Made by a program: the position numbers and the translations under genes | Notes under the pieces: model-generated | Databases searched by the model: none | Told to the model about the DNA's origin: nothing | What the model saw: the letters and a program-made list of their open reading frames with translations, nothing else | Assembly (NCBI RefSeq): GCF_003590835.1 | Contig: NZ_QYUQ01000002.1 | Span: forward strand, 1,736,001-1,800,000 | Reading direction: 5' to 3' | Source of the DNA: Noviherbaspirillum sedimenti | Lineage (GTDB): Bacteria > Pseudomonadota > Gammaproteobacteria > Burkholderiales > Burkholderiaceae_D | DNA length: 64,000 nucleotides | In this document: positions 46,459 through 56,232 of the stretch, piece by piece | Position numbering within the stretch: the first letter of the stretch is position 1 | Layout: each line of letters starts with the position of its first letter

Positions 46459-46542
46459 TCAGCAACGCTCGAAGACAGCTGCGATGCCCTGGCCGCCACC
46501 GATGCACATCGTTACCGTGCAACGGTCCTCAGCTATCAGTCG
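46459..46542 (-). pseudogene. Thiolase stump, C-terminal end only
   Basis: Twenty-seven codons ending TVTMCIGGGQGIAAVFER, the unmistakable C-terminal motif of acyl-CoA thiolases with the active-site cysteine loop and final helix. The rest of the gene (about 370 codons) is missing. Its frame continues directly from the TAA of the upstream acyl-CoA dehydrogenase, with no intergenic space. Confidence 0.85.
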
Positions 46543-48255
46543 TTAGCCGGCAACCATGGCCCGCCGCATGACCTTCTGCGCCGCGGCTTGGGTGACAGTT
46601 ACGGCCAGCGTTCCATAGTGCGATCCCCAAGCGCCAGAGACACTCGGGCTGCGAGTGCTCAGGAATACGTCCACCACCTCCTGGGTGCTGTGACGCAGCA
46701 GTTCGGCGCCTTGCAGGACACGCGCCACCGCCTCGGTCATTGGACGAGCGAGGAACTCATCGCCCACCGCATCACGCACTAGGCGCTCGGTGTGCTGGAT
46801 CAAGGCATCGAAGCGCGCGTCCTGGCCAGCCAGCGGCTTGATTTCATCGAACAGGGCGTCGATCGTGCGGGAGTCCTTGATCATGGCACGGCGAACGTCC
46901 ATGCACATCATGTTGGCCGTACCTTCCCAGACGCTGTTGAGCGGCGATTCGCGATACACGCGCGCCATCGGGTTTTCTTCGATGAAACCATTGCCGCCAT
47001 GACACTGCAGTGCCTCGTAGGCAATGGACGGTGCACGCGAGCAGTTGAAGAATTTTGCCGTTGGGGTGGCCACACGGGCCAGCAGCCTTTCGTGCTCGCT
47101 AGTCACCATCAGGTCGGTAGCCTTGGCCACGCGCAGGGCCATCAGCGTGGCCGCTTCGACCTCCACGGCCATATCCGCCAGCACGTTGGTCATCATCGGC
47201 CGGTCGGCAATTGTCGTACCAAAGGCGTTACGGGTCGTGGTGTGCCGCATTGCCAGGGTCAGTGACTGGCGCATCAGACCGGCAGAGCCGATCGCAAAGT
47301 CCAGTCGTGTCAGGTGAGCATGGGACAGGATTTCGCGGATGCCGCGGCCCTCTTCGCCGACACGGATAGCCAGTGTTCCAGCGTATTCCACCTCGCTGGA
47401 CGCGTTAGACTTGTTGCCGGCCTTGTCCTTGAGTCGTTGCACGAAAAATCGGTTGTAACTTCCATCGGGCAGCGTTCGTGGCAGGAAGAAGCAGGTCACT
47501 TCACCAGCGACCTTGGCAAGCGTAAAGAAACCATCAGACTGCGGCACAGAGCAGAACCACTTGTGGCCGGTCAACTCGTACCAGTACGCCGTTGCACCGT
47601 GGTAATCACCCGAATGCGAGTAGTGTGCAATAGTCTGCGTCTCGCGCAGGTCTGAGCCACCTTGCTTCTCGGTCATTGCATACCCGATCACCACCGACGG
47701 TTTGTCGCCCACTTCGCGGCGGCTAAACTCGTATTTTGTGCCCTTAGATTTTTCCGCCCAAATAGCAAGTGCTGGCTCGGCTTCAAAGCCAGCGTAAGAG
47801 GCATAGGCCATACCTGTCGGGCAGGCGGTCCCTTGCTCGACTTGGTTCCAGAGGTAGGACAGCACTGCGCGGGCGAAGTGGCCGTTTTTCTCGGTGGTGC
47901 GCCAAGCAAGGTTGGGGACTTCGTGTTTCCACGCCAGCGACATCAGCTCGTGCCAGCTCGGGTGGAAATCGACCCAGTCGATGCGATTGCCGAAACGGTC
48001 GTGAGTCTTGAGTTCGGGCGTGTGACGGTTGGCCAGGCGCGCCAACTCCTGCACATTCTCGTCCCCTGCAAGCGCGCCGAGGGCTTCGCAGCGGTCTGCT
48101 GCCCAGTGGGCTTCGCGATAGATGGCTGCGCGGATCACCGCGTCTCCAGTGAAGGCATTGAACCCGTTGGCGGGCTGCGCCTGATTGAGAACTTTGTGAG
48201 TGTTGTAGCGATCAGCGGCCGCTTCGAAGATGCCGGGCGGAAGATGTTTGTTCAT
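46543..48255 (-). CDS. AidB-like acyl-CoA dehydrogenase
   Basis: FAD enzyme of 570 residues of the long AidB type. It shows the N-terminal region GRLxN-like LARLANRHTPELK, then GMTEKQGGSDLR-type AMTEKQGGSD, HKWFCSVPQSD, LKDKAGNKSNASSEVE and the flavin-near GGNGFIEENPMARVYRE, WEGTANMM. E. coli AidB is a DNA-alkylation response protein of uncertain activity; context here (acyl-CoA ligase, thiolase stump) points to a catabolic enzyme. The start has TTGGAG upstream. Confidence 0.9.
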   Translation of the reverse strand: MNKHLPPGIFEAAADRYNTHKVLNQAQPANGFNAFTGDAVIRAAIYREAHWAADRCEALGALAGDENVQELARLANRHTPELKTHDRFGNRIDWVDFHPSWHELMSLAWKHEVPNLAWRTTEKNGHFARAVLSYLWNQVEQGTACPTGMAYASYAGFEAEPALAIWAEKSKGTKYEFSRREVGDKPSVVIGYAMTEKQGGSDLRETQTIAHYSHSGDYHGATAYWYELTGHKWFCSVPQSDGFFTLAKVAGEVTCFFLPRTLPDGSYNRFFVQRLKDKAGNKSNASSEVEYAGTLAIRVGEEGRGIREILSHAHLTRLDFAIGSAGLMRQSLTLAMRHTTTRNAFGTTIADRPMMTNVLADMAVEVEAATLMALRVAKATDLMVTSEHERLLARVATPTAKFFNCSRAPSIAYEALQCHGGNGFIEENPMARVYRESPLNSVWEGTANMMCMDVRRAMIKDSRTIDALFDEIKPLAGQDARFDALIQHTERLVRDAVGDEFLARPMTEAVARVLQGAELLRHSTQEVVDVFLSTRSPSVSGAWGSHYGTLAVTVTQAAAQKVMRRAMVAG

Positions 48256-48272
48256 GAAAGTCTCCAAGTGAG

Positions 48273-48923
48273 TTATCGAACCGTGGCTGGGGGAATAGCC
48301 ACACTGGTGCAGGCTAGCCTGGCGATCTGGTCGGCCAGGATGGCCACTTCACGCCGATAGATATCCGTCGCATGGTGCTGCTGACGACTTAGCGGCGATA
48401 GCGGGCCAATCAGACCCTCCATGAACCCTCCCACGATGACGGAAGCGGCGATGTCAGGTTGGACGTCGGATCTCATTTCTTCCGCCGACTGCCCAGAGAT
48501 GATGATTGAACGCACCACCTCGCTGATGGCGGCCCGGTATGTCAGTCGGGCCTCGTCGATCTCCTTGTCGCACGGTTCGGCAATAAGCGCATATGCCAGG
48601 CGCGGGTTGCGCATGGCACGTCGCACGAACGTCCCCACCGCAGAATGCAGCCGAACGACGGCTGTGCCATCCGACTTCGCGATCTCGGTCAGCACATCCA
48701 CTTCGCGCTGGGACACCGCCGACAACACCTCGGCAAAAAGCTCTGCCTTGGACGGGAAGTAGCGGTACACAGTACCCGTGGCTATGCCGGCAGCAGCTGC
48801 AACACTCGCGACCTGCGCCTCCTTCCAGCCACCTTCACTCACGAGAGTGCGGGCGGCTTCCAGGATGCGACTGCGGTTGTCCTGCAGGCGTGCTTCGACA
48901 GCGGGAGTTTGACGATAGGCCAT
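48273..48923 (-). CDS. TetR-family transcriptional regulator
   Basis: Repressor of 216 residues. The N-terminal helix-turn-helix (AQVASVAAAAGIATGTVYRY) is followed by an all-helical ligand domain. It lies directly upstream of the acyl-CoA dehydrogenase (17 bases) and presumably responds to an acyl-CoA. A perfect 12-bp inverted repeat lies 21 bases before its ATG, so it very likely controls its own operon. Confidence 0.9.
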   Translation of the reverse strand: MAYRQTPAVEARLQDNRSRILEAARTLVSEGGWKEAQVASVAAAAGIATGTVYRYFPSKAELFAEVLSAVSQREVDVLTEIAKSDGTAVVRLHSAVGTFVRRAMRNPRLAYALIAEPCDKEIDEARLTYRAAISEVVRSIIISGQSAEEMRSDVQPDIAASVIVGGFMEGLIGPLSPLSRQQHHATDIYRREVAILADQIARLACTSVAIPPATVR

Positions 48924-48944
48924 AAAGAAATGAACTTGGATTCA

Positions 48945-48974
48945 CAATAGAATGAATTCTAGTTCATTCTATTG
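48945..48974. promoter_or_regulatory. Operator of the TetR regulator
   Basis: Perfect inverted repeat with 12-bp arms (CAATAGAATGAA/TTCATTCTATTG) and a six-base spacer TTCTAG. Its size and place are typical of TetR operators. Confidence 0.8.
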
Positions 48975-49030
48975 TTTTGTGCAAGCGCACGGACTCGAAG
49001 GCGGCTTCACGTGGGGTGTTTCGCGACGAA

Positions 49031-49176
49031 TGAATCGCCCCGGGATTTGAGGAGGCTCTGATCTTTGAGCGGATGGAGCCAGGAGGAAGCCAGTGAAGAT
49101 TTCGCCGGAGGTTCGGAAGCGGGCTGTACGCATGGTGTTCGAGCGCCGTGGCGAGTATGAGTCGCAGTGGGCAGCG
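49031..49176 (+). mobile_element. IS3-family remnant: left inverted repeat plus start of orfA
   Basis: The sequence TGAATCGCCCCGGG at the left looks like the terminal inverted repeat of IS3-type elements. A GTG with AGGAGG upstream starts a frame MKISPEVRKRAVRMVFERRG that is the N terminus of an IS3 OrfA. Homology breaks off after 28 codons at SQWAA. Confidence 0.75.
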
Positions 49177-49287
49177 CCTCATCGCGCTGCGCGCGTGCGC
49201 TCAGCCAGGCTGGATTACGCTTGCTGGCCCGTCGCGCCGATAAGCCGGCGGGACGATCTGCAGCACCCTGTAGTTGGGCTCGCCCCC
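49172..49287 (-). pseudogene. IS3-family orfB fragment in opposite orientation, frameshifted
   Basis: On the minus strand GEPNYRVLQIVPPAYRR followed, one frame shifted, by LSARAQRDEAL reproduces the N-terminal part of IS3 OrfB (normally ..RVLQIAPSAYRR...SARAQRDE..). The orientation is opposite to the orfA piece it touches. Confidence 0.7.
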
Positions 49288-49313
49288 GAGAGCCGGAGGC
49301 GGTGCGCCTGTAG

Positions 49314-49460
49314 GACGAATTTGCCTATGCCGCAGGCTCGTGGTCCAAGGCGTGGCGTGTGCTGTTGAAAGCGGAGGTGATGGCCCTGGGCGAGAATCCA
49401 CGATTTGTCGTCACCTCCCTTGGCGGGCTTGATGCCGGCAACCTCTACGAAGAGCTGTAC
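49314..49460 (+). pseudogene. IS1380-family transposase fragment
   Basis: DEFAYAAGSWSKAWRVLLKA and VMALGENPRFVVTSL, then NLYEELY, correspond to the C-terminal core of IS1380-type transposases. An in-frame stop lies directly before, and similarity ends at ELY where the family continues with the catalytic Glu region. Confidence 0.7.
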
Positions 49461-49651
49461 ATGGGTAGGGCAAACTTCGCCCAATACAACTTCATGTCGC
49501 CGATCGGACCTGCATCTCGATCACATTCCTGCCGAAACCAATTTCATGAAATATTCAGGCTAAATGATGAAAAGTCACAAAGTCCTGATGGGACGATGAT
49601 TATCTGTAGTAGTCTCGGCCGTGCCCAGAAGTTCGTCCCCAAAGGAATTTA

Positions 49652-50608
49652 TCAGCCAACCGCCACCAACCGCTCCGGCGCCAGCACGCTGTATTCCTGC
49701 AGCAGCGCCGTCCCCAGCAAGCGACCGCCGTCAAGCGCATACACCCGCACCCTGCCCTGATAATCCGGCAGCGCAATGTCCTCCTTGCCCAACGCCAGCC
49801 GCTGCCCATGCAGGAAGCGCTGCGCCAACACCTCGGGCAATGAAATAGCAGGAAAGGACGACAGCAAGGCATCCACCGGGGCAAGCATAGCCACCCGTTG
49901 CGCCTCTTCGATTGCCGACAGCTGTTCCAGTGTCACGCATCCGGCAAGCGTCAGGCTTCCCACCTGCGTACGCCGCAACGCCTGCAAATGTGCCCCGCAT
50001 CCCAGCGCCGCGCCAATATCCTCGCCCAGCACGCGAATGTAAGTTCCCTTGCTGCAGGTAACTCGCAAAGTCAGAAACGGCGCATCGAAAGCCAGCAGTT
50101 CCAGCACATGGATCGTCACGCGTCGCGCCGCACGCTCCAGCGTGATCCCCTGCCGTGCATACTCATACAATGGCTTGCCATCGCGCTTCAAGGCCGAATA
50201 CATCGGCGGCACCTGGTCGATTTCGCCGCGAAATTGCGCGAGCACCGCTTCGATTTGCTCGCGCGTCACATTCACCGCGCACCGCTCCAGCACTTCGCCC
50301 TCAGTGTCGCCGGTGGCCGTGCGAACGCCGAGATGCACCACCGTCTCATAGGTCTTGTCAGCTTCCAGCAAGTCCTGTGAAAACTTGGTCGCCTCGCCAA
50401 AACACAAGGGCAACAGGCCCGTCGCAAAGGGATCAAGGGTACCGGTGTGACCGGCCTTCTTGGCATTCAGCAGTCGCTTGGCCTTGATCAGCGCATCATT
50501 GCTGGACAGGCCGACAGGCTTGTCCAGCAACAGCACACCATCCAGCGCCAGGCGCTGCCGTTTTTCAGGCTTCGTCTGCATCCTTGGCGCGGGTAGCGTT
50601 GGCTTCAT
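49652..50608 (-). CDS. truB: tRNA pseudouridine(55) synthase
   Basis: Modifies U55 in the T loop of all tRNAs. The 318-residue protein has the catalytic Asp in [15 protein letters not shown], and the [13 protein letters not shown] and [15 protein letters not shown] segments. The C-terminal PUA-type domain is present. The start overlaps rbfA by 44 bases; a second ATG at 50581 would shorten the overlap to 17. Last gene of the rimP operon. Confidence 0.96.
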   Translation of the reverse strand: MKPTLPAPRMQTKPEKRQRLALDGVLLLDKPVGLSSNDALIKAKRLLNAKKAGHTGTLDPFATGLLPLCFGEATKFSQDLLEADKTYETVVHLGVRTATGDTEGEVLERCAVNVTREQIEAVLAQFRGEIDQVPPMYSALKRDGKPLYEYARQGITLERAARRVTIHVLELLAFDAPFLTLRVTCSKGTYIRVLGEDIGAALGCGAHLQALRRTQVGSLTLAGCVTLEQLSAIEEAQRVAMLAPVDALLSSFPAISLPEVLAQRFLHGQRLALGKEDIALPDYQGRVRVYALDGGRLLGTALLQEYSVLAPERLVAVG

Positions 50609-50954
50609 CGATCAGGCGCGACAATTCAATGCCGCGCGCCGTCGAGGTGTCGTGCACGAAGTGCACTTCCGGGGTTGTATGGATGGTCAGGCGGTGACCC
50701 AGTTGCCCGCGGATGAAGCCGGAGGCCTTGCGCAAGCCCTGCAGCGTGTTCTGCACTGCCACCGGATCATCCGGCAGCATCGTGAAAAATACCTTGGCAT
50801 GGGCGTAATCAGGGGTGACCTGCACTTCGGTGATGGTGATCATCGACACGCGCGGGTCTTTGAGTTCGTAGGCGATGATTTCGGCGAGGTCGCGCTGGAT
50901 CTGGTCTGCCACGCGATTCATGCGGCCGGGAATGGATTTGCTGTGTTTGGCCAT
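50565..50954 (-). CDS. rbfA: 30S ribosome-binding factor A
   Basis: KH-like protein of 129 residues needed for 16S rRNA 5'-end maturation and cold adaptation. Conserved residues [29 protein letters not shown] and [10 protein letters not shown] are present. Gene order infB-rbfA-truB is universal in this group. Confidence 0.96.
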   Translation of the reverse strand: MAKHSKSIPGRMNRVADQIQRDLAEIIAYELKDPRVSMITITEVQVTPDYAHAKVFFTMLPDDPVAVQNTLQGLRKASGFIRGQLGHRLTIHTTPEVHFVHDTSTARGIELSRLIDEANATRAKDADEA

Positions 50955-50995
50955 GCTCTGCTTTCCCGCCCTTTGCAGGGCTTGGAATTGATAAA

Positions 50996-51052
50996 GCCAG
51001 GGCAGGCACCACGTGCCCGCCCTGGCTGCTTGCTGAAGACGCGCCGCGTCTT
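50996..51052 (-). other. Two hairpins in the infB-rbfA gap
   Basis: A 13-bp interrupted stem (GCCAGGGC-GGCAC/GTGCC-GCCCTGGC, 50996-51026) and a second short stem (AAGACGC/GCGTCTT, 51036-51052) touching the infB stop. Neither has a T tract on the minus strand, so they look like RNA-processing or stability elements rather than terminators. Confidence 0.65.
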
Positions 51053-53870
51053 ACAGCGTACGTGCGACTTCCTGCACCTCGAAGACTTCGAGCTGGTCGC
51101 CTTCTTGCACGTCGTTGAAGTTTTTCAGCGTCAGGCCGCATTCGAAACCGGCCTTGACTTCCTTCACGTCGTCCTTGAAGCGCTTGAGCGAATCGATTTC
51201 GCCGGTCCAGGTCACGACATTGTTGCGCAACAGACGGACCGAGGAACCACGCTTTACCAGGCCTTCGAGCACATAGCAGCCGGCAATCGCGCCGACCTTG
51301 CTGACCAGGATAACCTGGCGGATTTCCACCAGGCCGAGGGCCTGTTCGCGTTTTTCCGGTGCCAGCATGCCCGACAGCGCTGCCTTCACTTCATCCACAG
51401 CATCATAGATGATGTTGTAGTAGCGGATGTCGATGCCATTGGCTTCGGCCAGCTTGCGTGCCGATGCGTCGGCACGGGTGTTGAAGCCGAGGATGACTGC
51501 CTTCGAGGCAGTGGCCAGGTTGACGTCGGATTCGCTGATGCCGCCGACCGCTGCATGCACCACCTGCACCCGCACTTCGCTGGTGGAGAGCTTTTGCAGC
51601 GAATGCACCAGGGCTTCCTGCGAACCTTGCACGTCGGTCTTGATGATCAATGGCAGGTTCTTGACCTCGCCCTCGCCCATCTGTTCGAAGATGTTTTCCA
51701 GCTTGGCGGCTTGTTGCTTGGCCAGCTTGACGTCGCGGAACTTGCCCTGACGGAACAGACCGATTTCACGTGCCTTGCGCTCGTCCGACATCACCATGAC
51801 ATCTTCGCCGGCAGCCGGCACTTCGGTCAGGCCCTGGATCTCGACCGGAATCGACGGACCGGCTTCAGTAATGCTTTTGCCGTTTTCATCGATCATGGCG
51901 CGCACGCGGCCATAGCTCGAACCAGCCAGCACGATGTCGCCGCGCTTGAGCGTACCCGATTGCACCAGGATGGTCGCTACCGGACCACGCCCCTTATCAA
52001 GTCTGGCCTCCACCACCAGCCCCCGGGCTTGCGCTTCGACCGGTGCCTTCAGCTCCAGCACTTCGGCTTGCAACAGGACGTTTTCCAGCAATTCGTCGAT
52101 GCCCTGACCGGTCTTGGCCGAGACATTGATGAAAGGCGATTCACCGCCATAGGCTTCCGGCACGACTTGTTCGGCGATCAATTCCTGCGTCACGCGCTCG
52201 GCATTGGCACCAGGTTTGTCGATCTTGTTGATTGCCACCACTAGCGGCACACCGGCAGCTTTCGCGTGGGCGATGGCTTCCTTGGTCTGCGGCATGACGC
52301 CGTCATCGGCAGCAACCACCAGGATCACGATATCGGTGGCCTGGGCGCCGCGTGCACGCATGGCGGTAAACGCTTCATGGCCCGGCGTATCGAGGAAGGT
52401 GATCATGCCGCGCGGGGTTTCCACGTGGTAGGCGCCGATGTGCTGGGTAATGCCGCCCGCTTCGCCGGAGGCGACCTTGGCGCGGCGGATGTAATCCAGC
52501 AGCGAGGTCTTGCCGTGATCGACGTGGCCCATGACGGTAACGACTGGTGCACGTGGCAGGCTTTCCGCATCGGTATGTTCGACACCTTCGGCCAGCAGCG
52601 CTTCCGGATCGTCCAGCTTGGCGGCATGCGCCTTGTGACCCATTTCCTCAACGAGGATCATGGCGGTTTCCTGGTCCAGCACCTGGTTGATGGTGACCAT
52701 CTGGCCCAGCTTCATCAGGTGCTTGATGACTTCCGAAGCCTTGACCGCCATCTTGTGCGCCAGTTCGGCGACAGTCAGGGTTTCCGGCACATAGACATCC
52801 TTGACGACAGCCTCGGTCGGCGCCTGGAAATTGCTTTCGCGGTCGTCATCGTGGCCATGGCGACGGCCTCGCGGGCCAGAACGCCAACCGTCGCGGCCGC
52901 CCGCAGGGGCGCCCGGACCACGGGTTTTCATGCCGGCGCCGCGGCGCTTGGCGGCGTCGTCCTGCCAGGTCGACGACACATTGGCCGACTTGATCGACTT
53001 CTTGTCGCCGACGGCCGGTTTCTTTTCTTCCTTTTTCTCGCCAGGCTTCTTGTCTGCGGGCTTGTGCAGGGTGCCCTCGGCCGCCTTGGCTACCGGAGCC
53101 GGCGCCGGCTCCGGCGCCTTGATGACCTTGCGCGGCGTGCTCATCATGAGACGGATCTGCGCGACTTCGTCGGCCACGGCCTTACGTGCGCGCTCGGTCG
53201 CAGCAGCGCGCTCGGCAGCTTCCTTGGCGTCGTTCGCTTCCTTGGCTTGCTGCTCCGCCTTCTTGCGGCTTTCCTCGGCGCTGTCAGCCTTTTTCTCGAC
53301 CACAGGCGCAGCGCTTGCTGCAGTCGCAGCGGCCTTTTCTTCCGCGGCCTTCTTGGCTTCGAGTGCCTGCTGCAGCTTCAAGGCCTTCTCGTGCTCGGCC
53401 TTCTCGGCTTCCAGCTTCGCCAGGCGCTCCTGCTTTTCACGCAGGTCGGCTTCCTGGCGGGCGATCAGTTCGGCCTGGCGCTGCGCTTCTTCGGCGCGAC
53501 GCGCCTGTTCAGCCTCGTCGATCACGGGCGCGGCAGGCGCAGCCGGGGCTGCCGGCGCTGCCGGTTCATCACGCTGGACAAAAGTACGCTTCTTGCGCAC
53601 TTCCACTTGGATCGTGCGCGACTTGCCAGTGGCGTCGGCCTGCTTGATCTCGGTGGTTTCCTTGCGCGTCAAGGTAATCTTCTTTTTCTCGGCATCAGGC
53701 GCAGCGCCATGAGCGCGACGCAGGTGACCGAGCAGCTTGTCCTTGTCTTCCTTGGACAGCTCATCGGACGCCGAACTCTTTACAACGCCGGCCGCGCGCA
53801 ATTGCGTCAACAGCAGATCCGCCGGCATTTTCAGTTCGGTGGCAAATTGGGCTACATTGTTACTCGCCAT
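51051..53870 (-). CDS. infB: Translation initiation factor IF-2
   Basis: GTPase of 939 residues that positions initiator tRNA on the ribosome. The N-terminal 390 residues hold an IF2-N domain and a long Ala/Glu/Lys-rich region with proline repeats. The G domain carries [18 protein letters not shown] and NKIDKPGA. Domains II, III and IV (initiator tRNA binding) follow in normal order. It starts 47 bases after the nusA stop. Confidence 0.98.
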   Translation of the reverse strand: MASNNVAQFATELKMPADLLLTQLRAAGVVKSSASDELSKEDKDKLLGHLRRAHGAAPDAEKKKITLTRKETTEIKQADATGKSRTIQVEVRKKRTFVQRDEPAAPAAPAAPAAPVIDEAEQARRAEEAQRQAELIARQEADLREKQERLAKLEAEKAEHEKALKLQQALEAKKAAEEKAAATAASAAPVVEKKADSAEESRKKAEQQAKEANDAKEAAERAAATERARKAVADEVAQIRLMMSTPRKVIKAPEPAPAPVAKAAEGTLHKPADKKPGEKKEEKKPAVGDKKSIKSANVSSTWQDDAAKRRGAGMKTRGPGAPAGGRDGWRSGPRGRRHGHDDDRESNFQAPTEAVVKDVYVPETLTVAELAHKMAVKASEVIKHLMKLGQMVTINQVLDQETAMILVEEMGHKAHAAKLDDPEALLAEGVEHTDAESLPRAPVVTVMGHVDHGKTSLLDYIRRAKVASGEAGGITQHIGAYHVETPRGMITFLDTPGHEAFTAMRARGAQATDIVILVVAADDGVMPQTKEAIAHAKAAGVPLVVAINKIDKPGANAERVTQELIAEQVVPEAYGGESPFINVSAKTGQGIDELLENVLLQAEVLELKAPVEAQARGLVVEARLDKGRGPVATILVQSGTLKRGDIVLAGSSYGRVRAMIDENGKSITEAGPSIPVEIQGLTEVPAAGEDVMVMSDERKAREIGLFRQGKFRDVKLAKQQAAKLENIFEQMGEGEVKNLPLIIKTDVQGSQEALVHSLQKLSTSEVRVQVVHAAVGGISESDVNLATASKAVILGFNTRADASARKLAEANGIDIRYYNIIYDAVDEVKAALSGMLAPEKREQALGLVEIRQVILVSKVGAIAGCYVLEGLVKRGSSVRLLRNNVVTWTGEIDSLKRFKDDVKEVKAGFECGLTLKNFNDVQEGDQLEVFEVQEVARTL

Positions 53871-53916
53871 TCAGTCCTCTTTTCTATGTGACTCGGTGTA
53901 TGAAAAAACCTGCGGA

Positions 53917-55476
53917 TTACTTCGCTTCCGCCAGGCTCCATGCGCGGGCCTGCAAGGCCTTGGCATGCTCATCGTATTTAGCATCGATGAGCTTCATCTC
54001 TTCATCGGTCACATCTTCAAATTCGTTATCAATCAATTGCTGCGCACGCTCGGCAGGCAGAGCCAGGATTGCGCCAAACTCGTCGTAAGCCAGGGCACCG
54101 AAGCCGTCCAGCGTCTTGACGCCGGCGAGGCCAAGCTTGCCCGCGATGATGCGGTCCATGCCTTCCAGGCTCACCAACGCATCATCCATGCCTTCCATGC
54201 CCTCCTCCGAGGCAATCGCCTCACTCACCAGGGCATCGCGGGCGCGGTTGCGCAACTCGTTGACGGTATCCTCGTCGAAGGCTTCGATATCCAGCATTTC
54301 CTGGATCGGCACGTAGGCGATTTCTTCCAGGGTGGCGAAACCTTCCTGCACCAGGATGTCGGCCACTTCCTGATCGACATCGAGCTTTTCGACGAACAGG
54401 GTGCGGACTGCTGCGGTTTCGGCTGCCGACTTGTCGGCCGACTCCTCGGCGGTCATGATATTGATTTGCCAGCCGGTCAACTCGGAAGCCAGGCGGACGT
54501 TCTGACCGCCGCGGCCGATGGCAATCGCGAGGTTTTCTTCATCCACCACCACATCCATGGCGTGCTTGTCTTCCTCGACCATGATCGAGGAAACATTGGC
54601 CGGCGCCAGGGCGCCGATCACGAATTGCGCCGGATCGTCGGACCACAGGACGATATCGACACGCTCGCCACCCAGTTCGCCGGTAACGGCCTGCACGCGC
54701 GAGCCGCGCATGCCGACGCAAGTGCCGATCGGGTCGATCCGCTTGTCACTGGTAAACACGGCAATCTTGGCGCGCACGCCGGCGTCACGCGCCGCCGATT
54801 TGATTTCCAGCAGGCCCTGTTCGATTTCCGGCACTTCCAGCTCGAACAGCTTCATGATGAATTCCGGCGCGGTGCGCGACAGGATCACTTGCGGGCCACG
54901 GGCATTGCGGTCGATGCGCAGGATATAGGCGCGCACACGGTCGCCGATACGCAGGTTTTCCTTCGGGATCATCTGATCCCGCGGCAGGCGGGCTTCGATC
55001 TTGCCCGATTCGACGATGGCGTCGCCCCGCTCCATGCGCTTGATGGTACCGGTCACGAGCGAGTCGCCGCGCTCCAGGAAGTCGGCCAGGATCTGTTCGC
55101 GCTCGGCATCGCGGATGCGTTGCAGGACGACCTGCTTGGTATCCTGGGCAAAGCGGCGACCGAAATCGACCGACTCGATCGGCTCCTCGATATAGTCGTC
55201 GACCTCGATGTCGGAAATCTGCTCCTTGGCTTCGAAATGCAGGATTTCCTGGTCGGGCAATTGCAGGCCCGCTTCGTCCGGCACCACGTGCCAGCGGCGG
55301 AAAGACTCGAACTCGCCGTTATCGCGATCGATGGAAACACGAATATCGACATCGCCCTCGTAGCGCTTCTTGGTGGCCTGTGCCAGCGCATGCTCGAGCG
55401 CACCGAACACGACTTCCTTATCGACATTTTTTTCGTGTGCCAGCGCATCGACCAGCAATAAAATTTCGCGACTCAT
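53917..55476 (-). CDS. nusA: Transcription termination/antitermination factor NusA
   Basis: RNA polymerase-associated protein of 519 residues. The N-terminal polymerase-binding domain is followed by S1, KH1 and KH2 ([19 protein letters not shown]) and two acidic repeats at the C terminus, as in E. coli-type NusA. Its ATG overlaps the rimP TGA (ATGA). Confidence 0.98.
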   Translation of the reverse strand: MSREILLLVDALAHEKNVDKEVVFGALEHALAQATKKRYEGDVDIRVSIDRDNGEFESFRRWHVVPDEAGLQLPDQEILHFEAKEQISDIEVDDYIEEPIESVDFGRRFAQDTKQVVLQRIRDAEREQILADFLERGDSLVTGTIKRMERGDAIVESGKIEARLPRDQMIPKENLRIGDRVRAYILRIDRNARGPQVILSRTAPEFIMKLFELEVPEIEQGLLEIKSAARDAGVRAKIAVFTSDKRIDPIGTCVGMRGSRVQAVTGELGGERVDIVLWSDDPAQFVIGALAPANVSSIMVEEDKHAMDVVVDEENLAIAIGRGGQNVRLASELTGWQINIMTAEESADKSAAETAAVRTLFVEKLDVDQEVADILVQEGFATLEEIAYVPIQEMLDIEAFDEDTVNELRNRARDALVSEAIASEEGMEGMDDALVSLEGMDRIIAGKLGLAGVKTLDGFGALAYDEFGAILALPAERAQQLIDNEFEDVTDEEMKLIDAKYDEHAKALQARAWSLAEAK

Positions 55477-55961
55477 GCTTTGCGACTCCTAAAATTCACC
55501 TGCGGCACCAAGCGTGCCTTATCCACGTCAGCGAGCGTAAAATCGAGCACCGCCGGACCATCTTTTGCTTCAAATTCCAATTTCAGCTGATCGCCTTCCG
55601 GTGCCAGCAAAATGCCCTGGAAACTCTTCCGGTTGGCTGCGGCTGCCATCGGCATGCGCAATTTCACCAGCGCTTCCTGGCCAGCGAAGCGGACATAATC
55701 AGCCAGTTTCTTCAGGGGACGATCCAGACCCGGCGACGATACTTCCAGTCGCTCGTAATTCACGTTTTCGACGGTGAACACGTGCGTCAGCTGATGGCTG
55801 ACTTTTTCACAATCTTCTACCGTAATAGTGTCATGCCCATCCTGACCGAGCGCGGCAAGGTCGATATACACGCGCATCAGGCCGCGCGCGGCATGTTCGA
55901 CATCGACCAGCTCGTAGCCCATGCCGGCCAGGCTTGTTTCGATCAATTGCTGCAATTGCAC
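55473..55961 (-). CDS. rimP: Ribosome maturation factor RimP
   Basis: Protein of 162 residues needed for 30S assembly. The start is a GTG ([20 protein letters not shown]) with GGAGA upstream; the ATG 14 codons earlier lacks support. Family features [20 protein letters not shown] and [11 protein letters not shown] are present. First gene of the nusA-infB operon. Confidence 0.95.
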   Translation of the reverse strand: MQLQQLIETSLAGMGYELVDVEHAARGLMRVYIDLAALGQDGHDTITVEDCEKVSHQLTHVFTVENVNYERLEVSSPGLDRPLKKLADYVRFAGQEALVKLRMPMAAAANRKSFQGILLAPEGDQLKLEFEAKDGPAVLDFTLADVDKARLVPQVNFRSRKA

Positions 55962-56021
55962 AAGATTCTCCGTTTCATGCCGGCGCGCCACCCAGACGCA
56001 CAAGCCGCAAGCGGATCGAGC

Positions 56022-56047
56022 AAAAAAAAATGGGCCTACCGCCCATC
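56022..56047 (-). terminator. Terminator downstream of rluB, ahead of the rimP operon
   Basis: Stem ATGGGC/GCCCAT with a 5-base loop. On the minus strand nine T follow, a strong intrinsic terminator. The region between it and rluB also holds a weaker stem (GCGCCG/CGGCGC near 56207-56229). Confidence 0.85.
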
Positions 56048-56232
56048 TTTTTATGATTCAAGCCCGCCGGAATCCAGCTCGGAAGCACTTGCGCACCAAC
56101 TTCTGTAAACGCAATATTATAAACGATTGATGCATCACCCGCAATGCGGGAATTTGCCCGAGCATGCGCTTCCGGCAAATATATTTCCAGAACAAAAGTG
56201 AGTAAGCGCCGACCTCTGCCGGCGCCACCACA

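Noticed and set aside
52266..53891. 541-codon open frame opposite infB
   Set aside because: Antisense of the repetitive IF-2 N-terminal region; low-complexity translation.
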